DNA of 64,000 nt from NCBI RefSeq assembly GCF_001426405.1, contig NZ_LMEP01000001.1, positions 790,257 to 854,256 on the forward strand. The letters are read 5' to 3'. The notes below the pieces were generated by a model that saw nothing but the letters and a program-made list of their open reading frames with translations, ran no database searches and had not been told where the DNA came from. Source of the DNA: Streptomyces sp. Root1304. GTDB lineage: Bacteria > Actinomycetota > Actinomycetes > Streptomycetales > Streptomycetaceae. Positions 62,829 to 64,000 of the stretch are shown here, one piece after another; the stretch's first letter is position 1, and each line of letters starts with the position of its first letter. The position numbers and the translations under genes are program-made.

Positions 62829-63808
62829 GTCAGCCCCCTCAGATGTGTCACGAGCGTGGCCGTGCAGCCCACCCCGTACGTCGTCCTGATCCGGTCCAGG
62901 AGGGAGTCCCGGTGCAGCCGGTACTCCTGCGTCCCCACGTAGTCGAGGACCGTCGCGGCCACCGCGCAGCCCAGCTGCGCCGCGCACCGCTCCGGCACGC
63001 CCCACAGCCAGCCGGCGAGGAAGCCCGCCCGGAACGCGTCCCCGACCCCGGTCGGGTCGACGACCCCGGCGACCTCCACCGCGGGCACCGCCAGCGGCTC
63101 CCGGCCCTCGCCCCGGACACGGACGCCCGCCTCGCCGTGGGTGGTCACCCAGGTGCCCACCCGGCGCAGCACGTCCGCCTCCGCCCAGCCGGACTTCTCC
63201 AGGAGGAGCGCCGTCTCGTACTCGTTGGTGAACAGGAACCGCGCCCCGTCCACCAGCTCCCGCACCTGCTCGCCGTCGAGCCGCGCCAACTGCTGCGAGG
63301 GATCGGCGGCGAAGGGAATCCCCAGGTCACGGCAGGTGCGGGTGTGCCGCAGCATGGCCTCGGGGGCGTCCGGGGAGACCAGGACCAGCTCCAGCCGGCC
63401 GGTGCGCGCGACCACGTCCCTGAGGTCGATCTCGCGCGCCTCGGCCATCGCCCCCGCGTAGAAGGTGGCGATCTGGTTCTGGGCCCGGTCGGTCGTACAG
63501 ACGAACCGGGCGGTGTGGAGCGACTCGCTGACGCGCACCGAGTCGGTGTCCACACCGTGGTCCTTCAGCCAGACCCGGTACGGCTCGAAGTCGGCGCCGA
63601 CCGCGCCCACCAGGGCGGGACGCAGACCGAGGACACCGAGTCCGAAGGAGATGTTCGCTGCCACTCCACCGCGCCTGACCTCCAGGTTGTCGGCGAGGAA
63701 CGACAGGGAGACCTTGTCGAGCCGGTCGGCGAGCAGCTGCTCGCTGAACCAGCCGGGGAAGGTCATCAGATGGTCGGTCGCGATGGATCCCGTGACAGCG
63801 ATGCGCAT
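62825..63808 (-). CDS. PfkB-family kinase, adenosine kinase type
   Basis: The 327-residue protein has VDPTGVGDAFRAGFLAGWL (PfkB signature with catalytic Asp) near residue 250 and RRGGVAANISFGLGVLG near residue 45. In this operon the expected substrate is adenosine released by AhcY, giving AMP; ribokinase-like substrates are possible. ATG 63808 follows the metK stop by three bases, and its stop overlaps the metH start as GTGA. Confidence 0.9.
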   Translation of the reverse strand: MRIAVTGSIATDHLMTFPGWFSEQLLADRLDKVSLSFLADNLEVRRGGVAANISFGLGVLGLRPALVGAVGADFEPYRVWLKDHGVDTDSVRVSESLHTARFVCTTDRAQNQIATFYAGAMAEAREIDLRDVVARTGRLELVLVSPDAPEAMLRHTRTCRDLGIPFAADPSQQLARLDGEQVRELVDGARFLFTNEYETALLLEKSGWAEADVLRRVGTWVTTHGEAGVRVRGEGREPLAVPAVEVAGVVDPTGVGDAFRAGFLAGWLWGVPERCAAQLGCAVAATVLDYVGTQEYRLHRDSLLDRIRTTYGVGCTATLVTHLRGLT

Positions 63809-63811
63809 GGC

Positions 63812-64000
63812 CTACTCCCCCACTGCCTTCTTCAGGGCCTCCGCACGGTCCGTGCGCTCCCACGTGAACTCCGGCAGCTCGCGGCCGAAGTGGCCGTACG
63901 CCGCCGTCTTCGCGTAGATCGGGCGCTTGAGGTCCAGGTCGCGGATGATCGCCGCCGGGCGGAGGTCGAAGACCTCGCTGACGGCCTCCTGGATCCGCTC
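63812..64000 (-). CDS. metK: S-adenosylmethionine synthetase, C-terminal fragment cut by the window edge
   Basis: The last 62 residues read [19 protein letters not shown], then [19 protein letters not shown] and [18 protein letters not shown], the conserved end of MetK. The start lies beyond the window. It makes SAM from methionine and ATP and is the most upstream gene of the operon seen here. Confidence 0.95.
   Translation of the reverse strand, partial: ERIQEAVSEVFDLRPAAIIRDLDLKRPIYAKTAAYGHFGRELPEFTWERTDRAEALKKAVGE

Noticed and set aside
63812..64000. SAM or cobalamin riboswitch controlling the metK operon
   Set aside because: The operon leader lies beyond the window and no riboswitch-like leader is visible inside it.

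Overview
The window reads as a chromosomal segment of a Streptomyces or close relative. Base composition is very GC-rich with strong G/C third-position bias, GTG starts are common, and typical families are present: BldB-type XRE/DUF397 pair, MshA-like glycosyltransferase, ECF41 sigma factor, CsoR copper island, GH18 chitinase with DasR-like sites, HAAS-type membrane protein. About 70 protein genes are supported. I found no rRNA, tRNA, CRISPR array or intact insertion sequence.

Layout. 1-9.5 kb: end of a siderophore-type ABC transporter, an XPB-associated protein and the XPB helicase, small membrane proteins, an XRE regulator and a Nudix hydrolase. 9.7-15.1 kb: HelD-like helicase, a VOC protein, a RibD-C-like reductase, and a phosphotransferase/TetR/DUF2867 group. 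15.2-21.7 kb: copper island (CutC, secreted His-rich protein, CopZ, CopA, CsoR, then a BlaI/M56 protease pair) with four CsoR-type boxes. 21.8-26.6 kb: acetyltransferase, methyltransferase, Fur protein, and two tandem TrmB/LuxR-type regulators facing a small secreted peptide. 26.8-34.5 kb: an unusual biosynthetic-looking cluster (MshA-like glycosyltransferase, methionyl-tRNA-synthetase-like ligase, SDR, PrpF-like isomerase, asparagine-synthetase-like amidotransferase, MshB-like deacetylase). 34.5-44.9 kb: chitinase, SVGS-repeat protein, metallo-hydrolase/pirin/TetR group, MerR, LysE, Ser/Thr kinase. 45-47.1 kb: an atypical, less GC-rich island with an aerolysin-like secreted protein, a lipoprotein and gene relics. 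47.2-52.6 kb: small hypotheticals, XRE/DUF397 pair, a HTH protein and an ECF41-type sigma factor. 52.6-64 kb: a tightly packed minus-strand operon, metK-adenosine kinase-metH-metF-ahcY-DinB-like-NRPS.

How genes work together. The right-hand operon encodes a complete S-adenosylmethionine cycle physically coupled to a one-module A-Ox-T-TE NRPS of the indigoidine synthetase type. In this sequence metH is broken by a perfect 62-bp tandem duplication over its B12-binding motif; removing one copy restores a 1156-residue MetH. The 26.8-34.5 kb cluster mirrors the logic of mycothiol synthesis (GT4 transferase, PIG-L deacetylase, tRNA-synthetase-like ligase) but with a MetRS-like rather than CysRS-like ligase plus amidotransferase, isomerase and SDR. 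It is the best candidate for an undescribed pathway. CsoR presumably controls the copper island and, by an identical 16-bp box, the BlaI/M56 pair.

Several long perfect palindromes lie in convergent gaps (12846-12890, 35652-35697) or over a start codon (28119-28179). All functional assignments rest on reading motifs by eye; no database search was run.
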